Below, piece by piece: positions 12,209 through 23,600 of a stretch of DNA of 64,000 nt. The translations under genes and the position numbers were made by a program. Position 1 is the stretch's first letter. Each line of letters begins with the position of its first letter. This DNA comes from Pyricularia pennisetigena (taxonomy: Eukaryota; Ascomycota; Sordariomycetes; Magnaporthales; Pyriculariaceae): assembly GCF_004337985.1 (NCBI RefSeq), contig NC_043742.1, forward strand, positions 2,342,176-2,406,175, in the 5' to 3' direction. The notes under the pieces were generated by a model. The model was not told the origin of the DNA, made no database searches, and saw only the letters and a program-made list of their open reading frames with translations.

Positions 12209-13292
12209 GAAAATACCTTTTTCGATAATTTTTCACCTATTCCGTTACTTCAAATCAGGTTACGGGGTTGATCAGGGGGTGCGGTAACGGGTTTATTTTC
12301 CAAATTACCATTAAAATTAGTGGAATTTTCGCTTTTCAGGCTTAACAGGGCAGTTAATTGTTAAATTATCCTTTAAAATTAATCCATTTGCGTAATTAAC
12401 GCTTTTGATTGCAGGTTTTGGGCCGGTAATTTAACGGTTAAACCTTCGTTTGGGCTGGGTTCGGGCCCCTTATTTGTTGGAATTGGGCCTGGAAGGCCCG
12501 ATATAGGGCTGTTTTCCATTGTTAAGTAATTTGAATTATAATTGCAATTCGCTAATTTATAGTTATAATTAATTAACTTAATCGTTTAAGGACTAATACC
12601 CTATTCAATTGAGGATTTGCTATACCGTTTGCCTTTTAACGGGTGTAGGCCTGTAATTGCCAATTACAGGGTTTATTGCTATTTTCAATGGTTAAAATCC
12701 ACTAAAATACAGGGTTAAAATCCCTAAAAACCGTAATTAATGGGTGCCCTGGTATTTGTACCAATCCAGGTACACGTAACGAATTTAATTCGTTAAATGG
12801 GTGCAGGGTAAACTGCGGGGTATTAGGCAGGGTAAATTAACCATTAACGTAATTCCGTTAATGGGTTTGTGGGCTATTGTAAACCCTATTAAACGCACTA
12901 AGATTTAATGGGTTATTAGCGAACGAATACAGGGGTTTTGGCCCTAACTCGCTGGCGTAAACCCTATAACAAATTTGAGCCAACTACAGTGGCGTGCACG
13001 ATCCACAAAAACCACACCAAAAATTTTGGATTTGCAATGCAAACGATCGCTGCAGTACCTCAAAAGGCCTAAATCGAACGCTAATTTTTGGCGATCCCCA
13101 TTGTAAATATAAGGGGTTAGGTGCTAAATTAGCGTTTAAAACCAACAATTTCGCACAAAAACAGCAATATTTTCGTCAATATACGTGCTGTAAAAATGCA
13201 ACAATAACCAAAATGTAACCTAAATTTCAGGCTTTCCAGCGATACAAAATGCACTTTAATACACAAACTAAAACCTTTCCGGGCTTATAAAC
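12209..13292 (-). pseudogene. Copia copy 1: 5' gag and leader
   Basis: After the second gaaaa the copia gag sequence resumes and matches 52401-53486 (copy 3) and 42486-43629 (copy 2). The gag N terminus lies near 12520. About 750 bp of leader follow to the LTR, holding conserved GC-richer blocks such as GCGATCGCTGC. No primer-binding site complementary to a tRNA could be recognised with confidence. Confidence 0.7.
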
Positions 13293-13846
13293 TGTTAATT
13301 ATATAAGCTGCTAACAGGGGTTTAAATATTAACCTAGGTGCGGCGTAATGCTAATTGCGTTATAAAAACCTGTAATTACAGGGCTTAAATGCACTAAATT
13401 CACTAATTTTGGGATTAATAAATTTAATTCATTAGTGGGGGAGATTTTGCTTTATTTCCCATACATATTTTTTAATATCGAAATGGGGGTCCGCACCCCG
13501 CAAAGGGTTCCGGTGCCGCACACGATTTTCCGAAAAATTATTTTGTATACGTTATTGAAAAAACACCTTCATTTCTATACAAACCATTTCCGGGTTCGCA
13601 CTAATTTGCTGATTTGGTGAAAATTTCAACCAGGTACAGTGTAGCTAACTCGTAAGTGCAGGGTGGGTATTAAACCCGGTACAGGGTGAAACCCCTCTCG
13701 CTGACTTTGAATTGCAACTCCTGCAACACATAAAATATAACAGAAAATCCGACAGCCTTAACAGCCCCACTTCGGCACTATTTATTGTGGTTTAAATACA
13801 AACAAAAGTGGACCCATTATATGCTTTATAACGCATATAATGAACA
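13293..13846 (-). repeat. 5' LTR of copia copy 1
   Basis: 554 bp on the plus strand from TGTTAATTATA to ATAATGAACA, matching the four LTRs of copies 2 and 3. An antisense frame of about 60 codons (13435-13620, +) is conserved in the other LTRs. Confidence 0.9.
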
Positions 13847-14041
13847 AATATTACGCCCTTATTATATTTACACATATATTAGGGTTGGGGAAATACAACC
13901 AATTTTGAAAAAAATAAAAAATAGTTTTACCGCGTTTTACTGCTTTTACAAAATGCATTCCGGTCCCGCATTTTGTGCATTATAATTATTATTCTAATCC
14001 AAACCGGATTATTGGATAGGAATTAAATTTTTAAAAACGCC

Positions 14042-14940
14042 TTGGAAAAAGTTTTTACCGATATATTATATAATATCTATATTTCCGTAGTAAACCGTAT
14101 TTACGATAATATATTAGCTGGTTATATTAACGGTTTAATAAATCTTGGATTATGGGATATAGAACTCAAAATCAATATCGCTCTCCGCATGCAACGCCGC
14201 CATTTGCAAATAATTAACTTTTTATGGATAAAAATAAACGCGTTCCATTAAAAAAATTACGGCGTATGGAAATTATAATACCGCAATTGGTCCTATTTTT
14301 CTACGGTTGCAAAGCAAAAAGTTATAGTTTCCAAATGTTATATTTAACCTGGTTATTACGACCAAAGGTTATGTATTAACCGCCGCGGACCGGGATTTCA
14401 AAATCAGCGTTCGTAAAATATAACACGGCCGGGAATGGATTTAAAGCGGTAAACTTAGCAATTAAACATATTAATAGGGGTTTCGCTATAAATATTAAAA
14501 ATAACCGCAATTCCACGCACGATTTGCGAAAAATATTCCTAAATTGTACAGCGATGGGGCTAATCGTAATTACGGTGCGCAAAACATTGAAAAACATCGC
14601 CCGTATACGCATTAATAATAAATACCACATAATATTAACCAACCAAAATATAATCCATTATACGTATTTATTATTCGAAAATGGTTAGGGAAGCGAAAAG
14701 GCCAAAATATTACCCAATTTCATTTCGACGGCCCTAATTTATTATATTTGGGTTTAAAAAAGCTAATAAGCGACAAATTGGAGGTATTTAATTAACAAAT
14801 CGTACGCTCTAATAACGTATTATTTTAAGCGGATATTAAAAGAACAGGGCCAAATCCAAAGGATGGATATAACCGGATAAACGGTTTAAATATTAATGGT
14901 ATAATTAATACCGAAAAAGATTGGCTGGTCGGAATATACG
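14042..14940 (+). pseudogene. DUF6589-like relic (fungal repeat-associated protein)
   Basis: Open stretches in successive frames read as one decayed protein. A first block at 14042-14251 contains NRIYDNILAGYINGLINLG. A second from 14224 in another frame contains YSFQMLYLTWLLRP, NTAGNGFKAVNLAIKHINR and NNRNSTHDLRKIF, ending near 14685 with IIHYTYLLFENG. The pattern of a 'NT-G-(x)-A-DL--EH-N' core followed by a Leu-rich tail resembles fungal DUF6589 proteins as I remember them; these are often repeat-associated and of unknown function. About 1.1 kb is visible, shorter than the usual family length. A profile search would settle the assignment. Confidence 0.35.
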
Positions 14941-15489
14941 AAAAGTCCGACGAAAAAAGCGCATAGAATTTAAAATAATAAAAAATAAACTACGCAAGTC
15001 AAAGCGGGTAAAGGCGAAAATCGTTCCATTATAAAAACGAGTAAATGGACGAATAACGGTAGCTTTACCCGCGAATAACGGAGGTAAAATAACGTCCGCA
15101 AAATCAGTAAATATAAATAAACAAATACCAAGCGTAAATCTGGCTTAAAAAGAAAACAAAATATAATTTCTTCCAAAATCCTCCGTATAAATAACCCGTT
15201 TTTTATCCATTTTCCTTACCCAAATAAACTATATTGTTCATCCACCGCCAATTATGAATTCAGCAAAAAAGATTTTGGTAATAACCGTTGTTAGAATACC
15301 CCATTAACCACAAATAATAAATCCATTAAACCGGATCCCAATAGTAATAATTATTACAATATTATATATATAAAACCCCCAATATTTTAGCATTAAACCC
15401 CAAAAGAAAAGCAAAATAAAAAAACCCAAACCGATTAAAAAAAACGAAAACGTTTGGCAGCGTTAAATATTTTTTTAAAAATGGGTTTA
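14941..15489. other. AT-rich interval, no gene recognised
   Basis: Short open stretches exist on both strands but none shows a recognisable motif. It separates the DUF6589-like relic from the end of the minus-strand SNF2-like relic. Confidence 0.5.
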
Positions 15490-17561
15490 TTAACGCCACG
15501 TTTCCTTTTCCGAAATAGGTTTATAGGGTTGTTTTAACGAATCGAATGTGAATTTATCGTAATTAAGGCCAAAATCGATAAATAAAAAAAACGGAATAAC
15601 GACCGCCAAAAGGTCGGCGTTATTATTACCAAAAATGCCTTTTTTAAACGGTTTATTGGTTTCCCGGCGTTTAATAACCCAGGAACCAAAATCCTTTATT
15701 GGGGCCCCGATAACCAGCGCGGTCGCGGTTTCGTCGTAAAATCCATCGTTATTTTTAATCCATTTTATTAATTTAACCACAAACCCCTAATCCATAATAG
15801 CAAAATCGAAATAAGGCAAATATGTACGATTAATATAATTAACAAACGTATTACGGCCACTATTTTGCTCCTGGTATTAATAATTAATATAAATTGGACC
15901 TAACGTTAAAATAAAAGTTAACGTTTTTTCGACTAAATCCTGCTCGTTAAACTGTTTAAAAATATTTAATACGAGCATTTAAACCAGGCGAAAATAAAAT
16001 TCGTTTATGCGGCGCGTCCTGTCAAAATAAAAAACATTAAAATGCTGGGGGGGGGGGGGTTTTGCTATTCAAACGAAGCAGTTAAAAGGCCAGGAAATTA
16101 TAATTGCCATTATTTTATATACCAGGAATTGTTTAACAATTGGAAACTGGATAAATTTTGGGAAACGCATACGCGTAATATATTTAAATAATATTTACTA
16201 TATATTAGCAACGGCCGGAACAGTAGAAAAAGGGGTATTAACTTTCCGGAATATGCGATTTTTTACCCTGTCGAAAAAGGTATTTCGCATTTCGAAAATA
16301 CGCCAATCAACAGGTTTATTTTAATTTAACCGAATTAAACGACCACAAATTTACAACTGTGTATTGGCGCTCCATATTAAAAGGATAACAATACCAGTGC
16401 AACAGTTGGGGTGCAAATTAAAACCAACGTTGGAAATATTGATATTTAGGATATAAACGTTAAAACTGGAGCTGGAATCGGTAAAATCGGAAACGGTTGT
16501 ATCGCGTTCGGTTTGGGATAGGCTTAAACGGATAATAAACACACCGAAATTAGCATTCTTCTAAATAAAAGCAATAAAATTAAAAAGAATTAGCAGGTAT
16601 ATTAAAAATTGTAACACTCATTATAAAAATGGAAAAATAACAGCTATTATAACATTTATTATAATTTAAAAATGAAAAAAATTGTAATAATTATTACAAT
16701 AATTAAAGGGAAAAAAAGGAATTATAATAATTGTTATTATATGGCCAATTTACGTTTAAATCCAAAAATTGGGGGTTATAACCAGGACGCCTTAACCATT
16801 TTTCTTTTCCCCCATGCAAATTTCGATTACGCGGGCAATAAATGGCGATTCGTTTAATATAAAATGGGTTATTTTAACCCTGCCCGACGGAGGTAGCGTT
16901 TTAGGGTTAGTGCAAATTTTCGAATAAACCCAGCTAAGGGGACCGTCGCCGTTATACCAAATTAAAACGTCCACAATTACCGATCCAAAACGGGTTTTTC
17001 TTTCCTGTAAACTTTTTTTAAAATTCTGTCGGACGTTACGGTATTTGGCCTCAAAATCCATTTTTTTAACGCCAGCATTTTACCCGATTCCGCCGAATAA
17101 ATATCCCGGGTATCGTCCTCGGCGTAAATTATTAGCCAAAAAAGGTAATTAATTACCAAAAATTGCAGCAAAAGGATAAAATATATATTAGAAAAAACCG
17201 AGGTTTGGCGGTTACCAGCTGCGGTATCCGCATTAATGGGAGCTTCTAATAAAACGGGACTAATATCGTCGGTATTTTCGCCCACGAATGCGGTAATAAT
17301 ATTTTTGAAAATTGTTTCGGTATTCGTTATAGCGTTTTCGAAACGGTGGCCAAATTGGAGCTTTTTAATAACAATATTATAGGGCGGAATGCGTTTACGG
17401 GGATAAATAATTGTACCGTTAGGCAAAATAAGCCCGGTATCAATACCCCTACGTACCGTAAATACGCCCGTATATTTAAAAATTATGAACGCTTTTTCAT
17501 TTAATATAATAATAGGAATTATAAAATTTAAAATCGAAGGTAAAATAGCCATTATTTCCAA
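15490..17561 (-). pseudogene. SNF2-like relic, C-terminal part
   Basis: Three minus-strand blocks lie in the same order expected for the C-terminal half of an SNF2-family ATPase. They are 16977-17561 (RRGIDTGLILPNGTIIYP, IPPYNIVIKKLQFGHRFENA, SAESGKMLALKKWI), 16792-17061 (TLPPSGRVKITHFILNESPF, which may be the start of the helicase C-terminal domain) and 15490-15780 (GAPIKDFGSWVIKRRETNKPFKKG). The text between blocks (15781-16791) has no clear frame and includes a 13-G run at 16047-16059 and palindromic TTGTAA repeats near 16616-16740. The assignment rests on the adjoining N-terminal ATPase domain and block order, so it is less certain than that domain. Confidence 0.45.
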
Positions 17562-18119
17562 CCTATCGATTCGGATTTTTGCAGGGAAGTTTTGGTGCTT
17601 TTACCGATATTAAAAACGATGAAATAACCATTAGTTTCCCAAATATAATCGACCGTAAACATATTTTTTTTGTATAAACTTTGAAATCGGGCGAAAATGA
17701 TCACAATTTTGTCCTAAACCAGGGTATTAAAGTTAAAAATACACCTAATTTTATTAATAATCGGCGTGGCAGTGGTTATAATCAAATTGATGCAAAAAAA
17801 GGCGAAATACGCGGTATATTATCGATTCGCGGTAACGGAAATATTAAATTTCGTTTCCAATTATACGTTGAAAAAATGTACCAAATAATAAATATATAAC
17901 CAAACGCCGAATATTTTTCGTGTTTTCGCCCGTGGAAAAATCGGCCTTCCGAACGTTTTTGCGTTAACAGTTTTAATCAAAGTTATATAATTTAAACAAA
18001 TATACTAATATAACGAAATTATAATAACTGTTATAAGAAATATTTATTAAATATTAATTATAATGTCGGAATTGTCGTCGAAATTATAAACGTCGGGGGG
18101 GGGGCGCTGCTAAAAATTA
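17562..18119. other. Spacer inside the SNF2-like relic
   Basis: No continuous minus-strand frame is seen. The interval holds AT-rich sequence with a partial TTATAATAACTGTTATAA-type palindrome (about 18015-18035) and a run of 10 G at 18095-18104. It may be decayed coding sequence or an intron. Confidence 0.4.
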
Positions 18120-19957
18120 AAATCGACAAATTCTTATTTATATACTATAAATTAAACACCTTTTCTGCGTTATAAATCTCGTCCAATTGCTCAATTTTTC
18201 GGATTAGAAATATCGAATGAAATATAATAATAACCGTACCCGCAGATTTGGGATTAAATTTGCGGGCGGCGAATTTAATTAAAATATCGTGAAATTGCGC
18301 CTGGGTCAAAATAGCAACCGTTCGCGGGCCATCGATAACGCATATTTCGGCTAAATTATAATAGCATTTAACGTTAAAAGCTTGGAAATTGGTTATTATT
18401 ATTTTTAATGTTTTCGAAAAAAAGTTAACCGGGACGAAAATTAAGGTGGGAAAATATCCGTCGGTATTTTGGATAAATCGGTCGTATTAACAGCGGATAT
18501 ACCATATATAAATCGCCGTAAAATAAATAATCGTTTTTCCTATACCCATTTTATTAGTTAATAACTAATTTTTAAAAGCTAATTGTTCCAGTTGTAATAA
18601 CATGTGGGCATTTAAACCGAAAAAAGTTAATTTAACAAAAAATAAAAATTGTAACAATAATTGCAAAAATAGGGGTGGGAGTGTGACAGTAATCACCAAA
18701 AAAGGGGCAGGATTGTAATGATAATCATACAAATAGGGGCAAAATTGTAACTATAATCACAATTATCAGGAATAATATATATATAATTTACCAGCCAATT
18801 ATAAGGGTAACCAATGGCGACTAAAACAAATATTAAATATATCCCAGTTAAACCAAAAATATTTGCTTTAATTGTTTTGTATTTAAAACCAATTTTGTTA
18901 TCAGTATTTAAACCGTCGACAGGTAAAATGTTTTAAAAAAGGCGCAAATTTTGTATAATAGCCTAAATTGCATCCGAATTAAAAAAATAACCAATTTAGG
19001 GATAACTTTTGGTTAAAATAGAAAATTGCGCATAATATACCAAGGAAACCTCTAGGATTTTTTCGCGGGCGTCCTCGAAAATTTCCTTTTTTGCGCGGTC
19101 CATATTAGCAAATCGATCGGCGATAGTGGATTGGGTTTATATAAAATTGAAGAAATCGTTTTATTGGTCGTCGCCAAAAAAATTGGGATAAAATTCGGTA
19201 ATTCTTATTTTGAATTTGGTAAAAATAGGACGATGGAACCGCCCCCCGTCGAACAAATTGTTAAAAATACTTTCAAATATTAACAAATCCAATAGGTGTA
19301 TTTGAATTTAATTTGCACGCTTTTTTTTCTTCTTTAACCGTCCGACTTTAATAGGTTTAAAACGGGACCAGGTATTGATAACGAATATTATTATCGTCCT
19401 ATTGTAATAGGCGCGGTTAAAACCAAACAAATTGGCGACGTCGATGGTTTGGTCCGCTCGCGAACGGGCAATTAAACGATGTTAAAATTGCATTAAATGC
19501 AAATTGTTTAAAACGATACCGTCATCGGCAATAATTTTATAATTGGCGATAATAAATAAAGTGGAAAATTGCTCGATATTAAATTTAAAGGGGTTGCGGT
19601 AATTTCCACCAAAATCGTTAATATTTTCCTTATTTCTAATAACGACTTTTCCCTGTCGACGAAAGATAAGATAAAAATAGTGGTAACAAATTTTGAACTA
19701 ATCGTCGATATAATAACCGTTATATATATAATCCAGGGTTAGCGGTTTTAAATTTTAAATCGCCGTTTTCAAAACTAGGTCCGGTGGTTATAATCCGCAG
19801 GTAGATTAATATTGTGGCGAAAATTATGGGCATTATAACCGGTGTTATTTTATTTACGAATATCCTCAGCCCGGGGAAGTTAATATCGCTTTGGCGGATA
19901 AAAGGGGGGATAGGGGGTAAGCGACGCCGATTTGCCAAATTATCGAAAATGGGTTTA
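18120..19957 (-). pseudogene. SNF2-like relic, ATPase N-terminal domain region
   Basis: Minus-strand reading gives LLQLEQLAFKN followed by NKMGIGKT at 18532-18555, a Walker A box of the 'DEMGLGKT' type found in SNF2-family DNA-dependent ATPases. Then come YFPTLIFVPVNFFSKTLKII (motif Ia context) and TVIIIFHSIFLIRKIEQL (compare 'vi-SY-T-R'). Upstream (18800-19957) are RSRADQTIDVANLFGFNR, GRLKKKKSVQIKFKYTYW and NRRRLPPIPPFIRQSDI. A 32-bp tandem array (18648-18770) interrupts the frame before the ATPase domain. The gene is cut at 19957 by gypsy A2 and continues at 27217. SNF2 proteins remodel nucleosomes or translocate on DNA; this copy is inactivated by RIP. Confidence 0.6.
18648..18770. repeat. 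32-bp tandem repeat array, about 3.8 units
   Basis: Units share ATTGTAA at the start and AGGGG near the end. The AGGGG core recurs at 18671, 18703 and 18735, and ATTGTAA at 18648, 18712 and 18744, so the period is exactly 32 bp. The length is not a multiple of three. Confidence 0.8.
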
Positions 19958-20414
19958 TATTACGACCAGACAAGTCGGGTCGGTACCAATGAGGCCAGGC
20001 GAGGTCACACCCCTCCTAACGACACTCGACCAAAAAAGACACCGACCGACAGGAAACAGAATTATATAAAAAATCACGTAACCCCACGTGACCGCCAAAA
20101 AACGATATAATTGATATATTACATATCAATTATAGCAAAACAAATAATATATTGGCTATAGGATATATTACACATATTATATTTAGGATAACGGACTATA
20201 TAAAGACACATTTATTACCACGTAAATAAATTCGATTTTAGGATTGCTGAGCAGCAATTAATTTTATATTTTAATTAACCTTCAAACTTATTTAAAAACA
20301 ACTATAATTTCACTCCAATTATTAAAAACCCAATTACCAAATTAAAACGCTCAATTGCTTCAACCCACTGTACTTTACCCTAAAAACAGGTTACCCGATA
20401 CTTTAATCGTAATA
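19958..20414 (+). repeat. 5' LTR of gypsy A2
   Basis: Starts TATTACGACC (RIP version of TGTTACGACC) and ends GTAATA. The outer 100 bp beyond the first few bases are well preserved. Confidence 0.95.
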
Positions 20415-20689
20415 TTTTAATTGCTTTTATTCAATATTTTACCATAAAATATACCGAATAATATCGCCGAAACAATATTTTCCAATAAAACCACCCTTTA
20501 AACCCTTTTTACCATCAACGCTTCTGCCATCGCTAACGCCTTGCGTTAAATGGTCGCGACGTTCCAAATAAAAAATCGACAATTGTAGGAACGAATAACC
20601 GAACAAATTAATCGAATTGATAGGAATTATATTAAATACCCTTTATTATTACCCTGTAATAGTATTTTAACTACCCTGTGAAGATTCCA

Positions 20690-23600
20690 AACAGGAACCC
20701 GGGCCTGCTTTTATTTTAACGAAAATAATTTCGATAATAACGCAAACAAAATTATTTACGCAATTTCGCTATTAAAAAGCGGTACGTTTACCTGGTTCGA
20801 ACTAATCCTACGAAACTATTTGGACCACAATAAGGAAAAAAACCGTAAAACTGAAACCAACCGTATTTCCGACGATTACGAAAATTTCGAAAAATGTTTT
20901 AGGGGAGCATTCGGTAATCCAAACGAGGAACGCACGGTTAAACGTAAATTAGTGCGCTTTATTTAAACCAAATCGGTATTCAAATATACCAATAAATTCC
21001 GACAAATTACCGCCAAATTATTATAGGGCCCCGAAACCCTAATGGTACGCTTTTACACGGGATTTAAGGAAAAAGTTTAAAACAAATTCGTTAAAAAAAA
21101 CGACCCGATATTTTAACCGAATATGTAAAGCTAGTAACTAAAATCGATAACCGATTTTACGAACGAAAATTGGAACGACGCGAAAAACGCAGCGTATAAA
21201 AGCCAGTTTTGCGATAAACTAATACGGGACGTAAATATAAATACCCTTAACCGTTTCGCCAATATAATATTTCCTACGGAATATATCACGAATTTATGGA
21301 TTTTAACGCGATATAGCACAAAAAACCTCGCAAAAATCCCAAAAATGGTAAATATTTTAAATACGATAAATTAGGATATATCGCCAAATTGTATCCTAAA
21401 AACGCTTCAAACCTATATCCCGATTTTGAAACCGGATACCAAAACAATACGCCCGACTCCAAAGAATTACGAGGACTAAACGTTACCACCAATTAACAAA
21501 TATAACAGGATTAATATAATCTAATAAATTGGACCATATGTTATAACGACAATTATTTAACCTAAAATAACGTTAACATGGACGCAGCATAATACCCCCA
21601 AAAATTTAAAAATATTCGGACCCTAGCAGTAAAAAACCGTGTATTTATTGAAATAAAACCACTAGCACAATTACGCAAATAAAACGCCAAACTACCCGAA
21701 TTTCCGAAATCGAATACCGTCAAAAAATTAAAAGCAGAATCACTGGGACAAACCCACCATATCCGGATAATTTAACAAACCACAACGGACGAATCCAATA
21801 ACGAATGAAAGGGCGAATCCAGCGAAAAAAAATTATATTTTTAATTTATATAATGTAGCAAGGGAAAATAACCCCTATATATACGAAAACAAACTTATCG
21901 ATTTATACCGAAACGACCAATTAATGCAATTCCCCGGAGTATTATTTCGAATACAGATGCAAAACCTTATAAAATTAATTAATCTAACCTTCGGAAACCA
22001 CCTGATTTTGGATACCAAATATGCCAAATATATAAAAATCTTTTGGGTAAAATGTTTTCGAAACAATTGCGGATTATATTTTAGCAAAACAATAATCCAC
22101 GATTCTTTCCCACGGCGACGTAAAATAACAGGTATCCACGAAATATAAACCACCATTAAACTACTTAATTGGGAAATTAAAATAAAACTTAGCACCGAAC
22201 CAGCGGTAATCTTTACCCTTTATAACGATTATTTTATGGTATACTATAATTAAAAACAATTTCCATAATAAGAATGCACCCGAAATATATATTAAATATA
22301 TATATTAAATATATATATTAGCTAAAATACAGGTATAATACGAAATGAAATTACGATAACCAGGATCCGTATTAATAACCACGATCGTGTGGAACCCCAG
22401 CGTAAAGGACAACGAAATACCCACGAACGCACGAAAACCGTTCGCACTAGCAGGGCACCGATTTAATAAAATTAAAATTAAAAACAGTTATACGCCCCGA
22501 AATGAAAAGAATAAAAACCTAAGACGCAAGTCCAGCAAATTAAAAAATTAAAACAGCCAAACGGTACAGGGCACCAAACGGTAGCATTAAAAACGGAATA
22601 AAGAACCTTAAACGCCACGTAAACCACGAAAATAGCACGCGAATATATATTTTCAAATATACGATTTAATGGAAAACCTATTCGAGCGTTCCCTAACAGC
22701 GGAGCATAAAATAACTATATTTTTCCAAAAATCGTAAAAAAACGACGAATATTTTGGTAAAGAACAAAAGTTATATCGACTGCAAACCGTAAAAAAAGGC
22801 AATTTTATACGGGAACGGCACTATCGAAACAAAAAGCGTATATTTTTGGATGGAAAACTATGGACAAAAAAACAAATTATTTTGGATATTACGGAAATAA
22901 AACATAAAAATATAATTTTAGGAAAACCCTGGCTTAAAATGAATAACACCCGGATAAATTAAACTATAGGCCAAATTTAATAGGAAAAGCATTTAATTAT
23001 TAAACGACCTCCAGTACAGCAGGGTTTATATAGGAAATATAGGGTACGGAAAAATCAAATAAAACAAATGGCGTATTTATAGGAAGGACGACCAACCCCG
23101 GAACTAATATCGGAAAAAAGCGACTATTTACAGGTTAAAACCGATCCAACCATATAACACCAATTACGAAAAAACAGACCAAAAACGGCAAAATTCCAAA
23201 AAAATACCAAAATTATATATAATTATTTAACCAAAAATTCGAAATAAAATTACCCGAACATAGTACGTTCGACCACGAAATACCATTAAAAAAAGGAACC
23301 CAACCAAAATTTTATAAAATATACGATTTAAATCCGATATAAATGGAGGTTTTAAACAAATATTTCGCAAAAAACTTTAAAAAAAGTTATATTAAACCAT
23401 CGATATTACCAGCAGGATACCCAATCCTTTTCGTACTAAAAAAAAAGGGAAAATTACGATTATACGTAAATTATTAATAATTAAACGATATTATAATAAA
23501 AAATTGCTACCCGCTCCCATCAATAGGACGAGTTCGAAACATATTTTACCAAACACAATAATTTACGATTTTAAATTTTAAAAAACATATAACCTAATCC

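Larger units (their letters stand above)
2061..13846 (-). mobile_element. Copia family copy 1, truncated and interrupted by gypsy A1
   Basis: Compared with the full-length copies at 36454-44186 and 46359-54038, this copy begins abruptly at about 2061 within the integrase C-terminal region. It lacks RT, RNase H and the left (3') LTR. Integrase, protease-linker and gag follow on the minus strand, then the gypsy element A1 (5027-12208), the rest of gag, the leader and the 5' LTR (13293-13846). Removing A1 and one copy of its TSD (gaaaa) leaves about 4.6 kb. All reading frames are broken by RIP. Confidence 0.85.

Noticed and set aside
18648..18770. Possible CRISPR array
   Set aside because: Direct tandem units without spacers, in a fungal genome; no cas genes.
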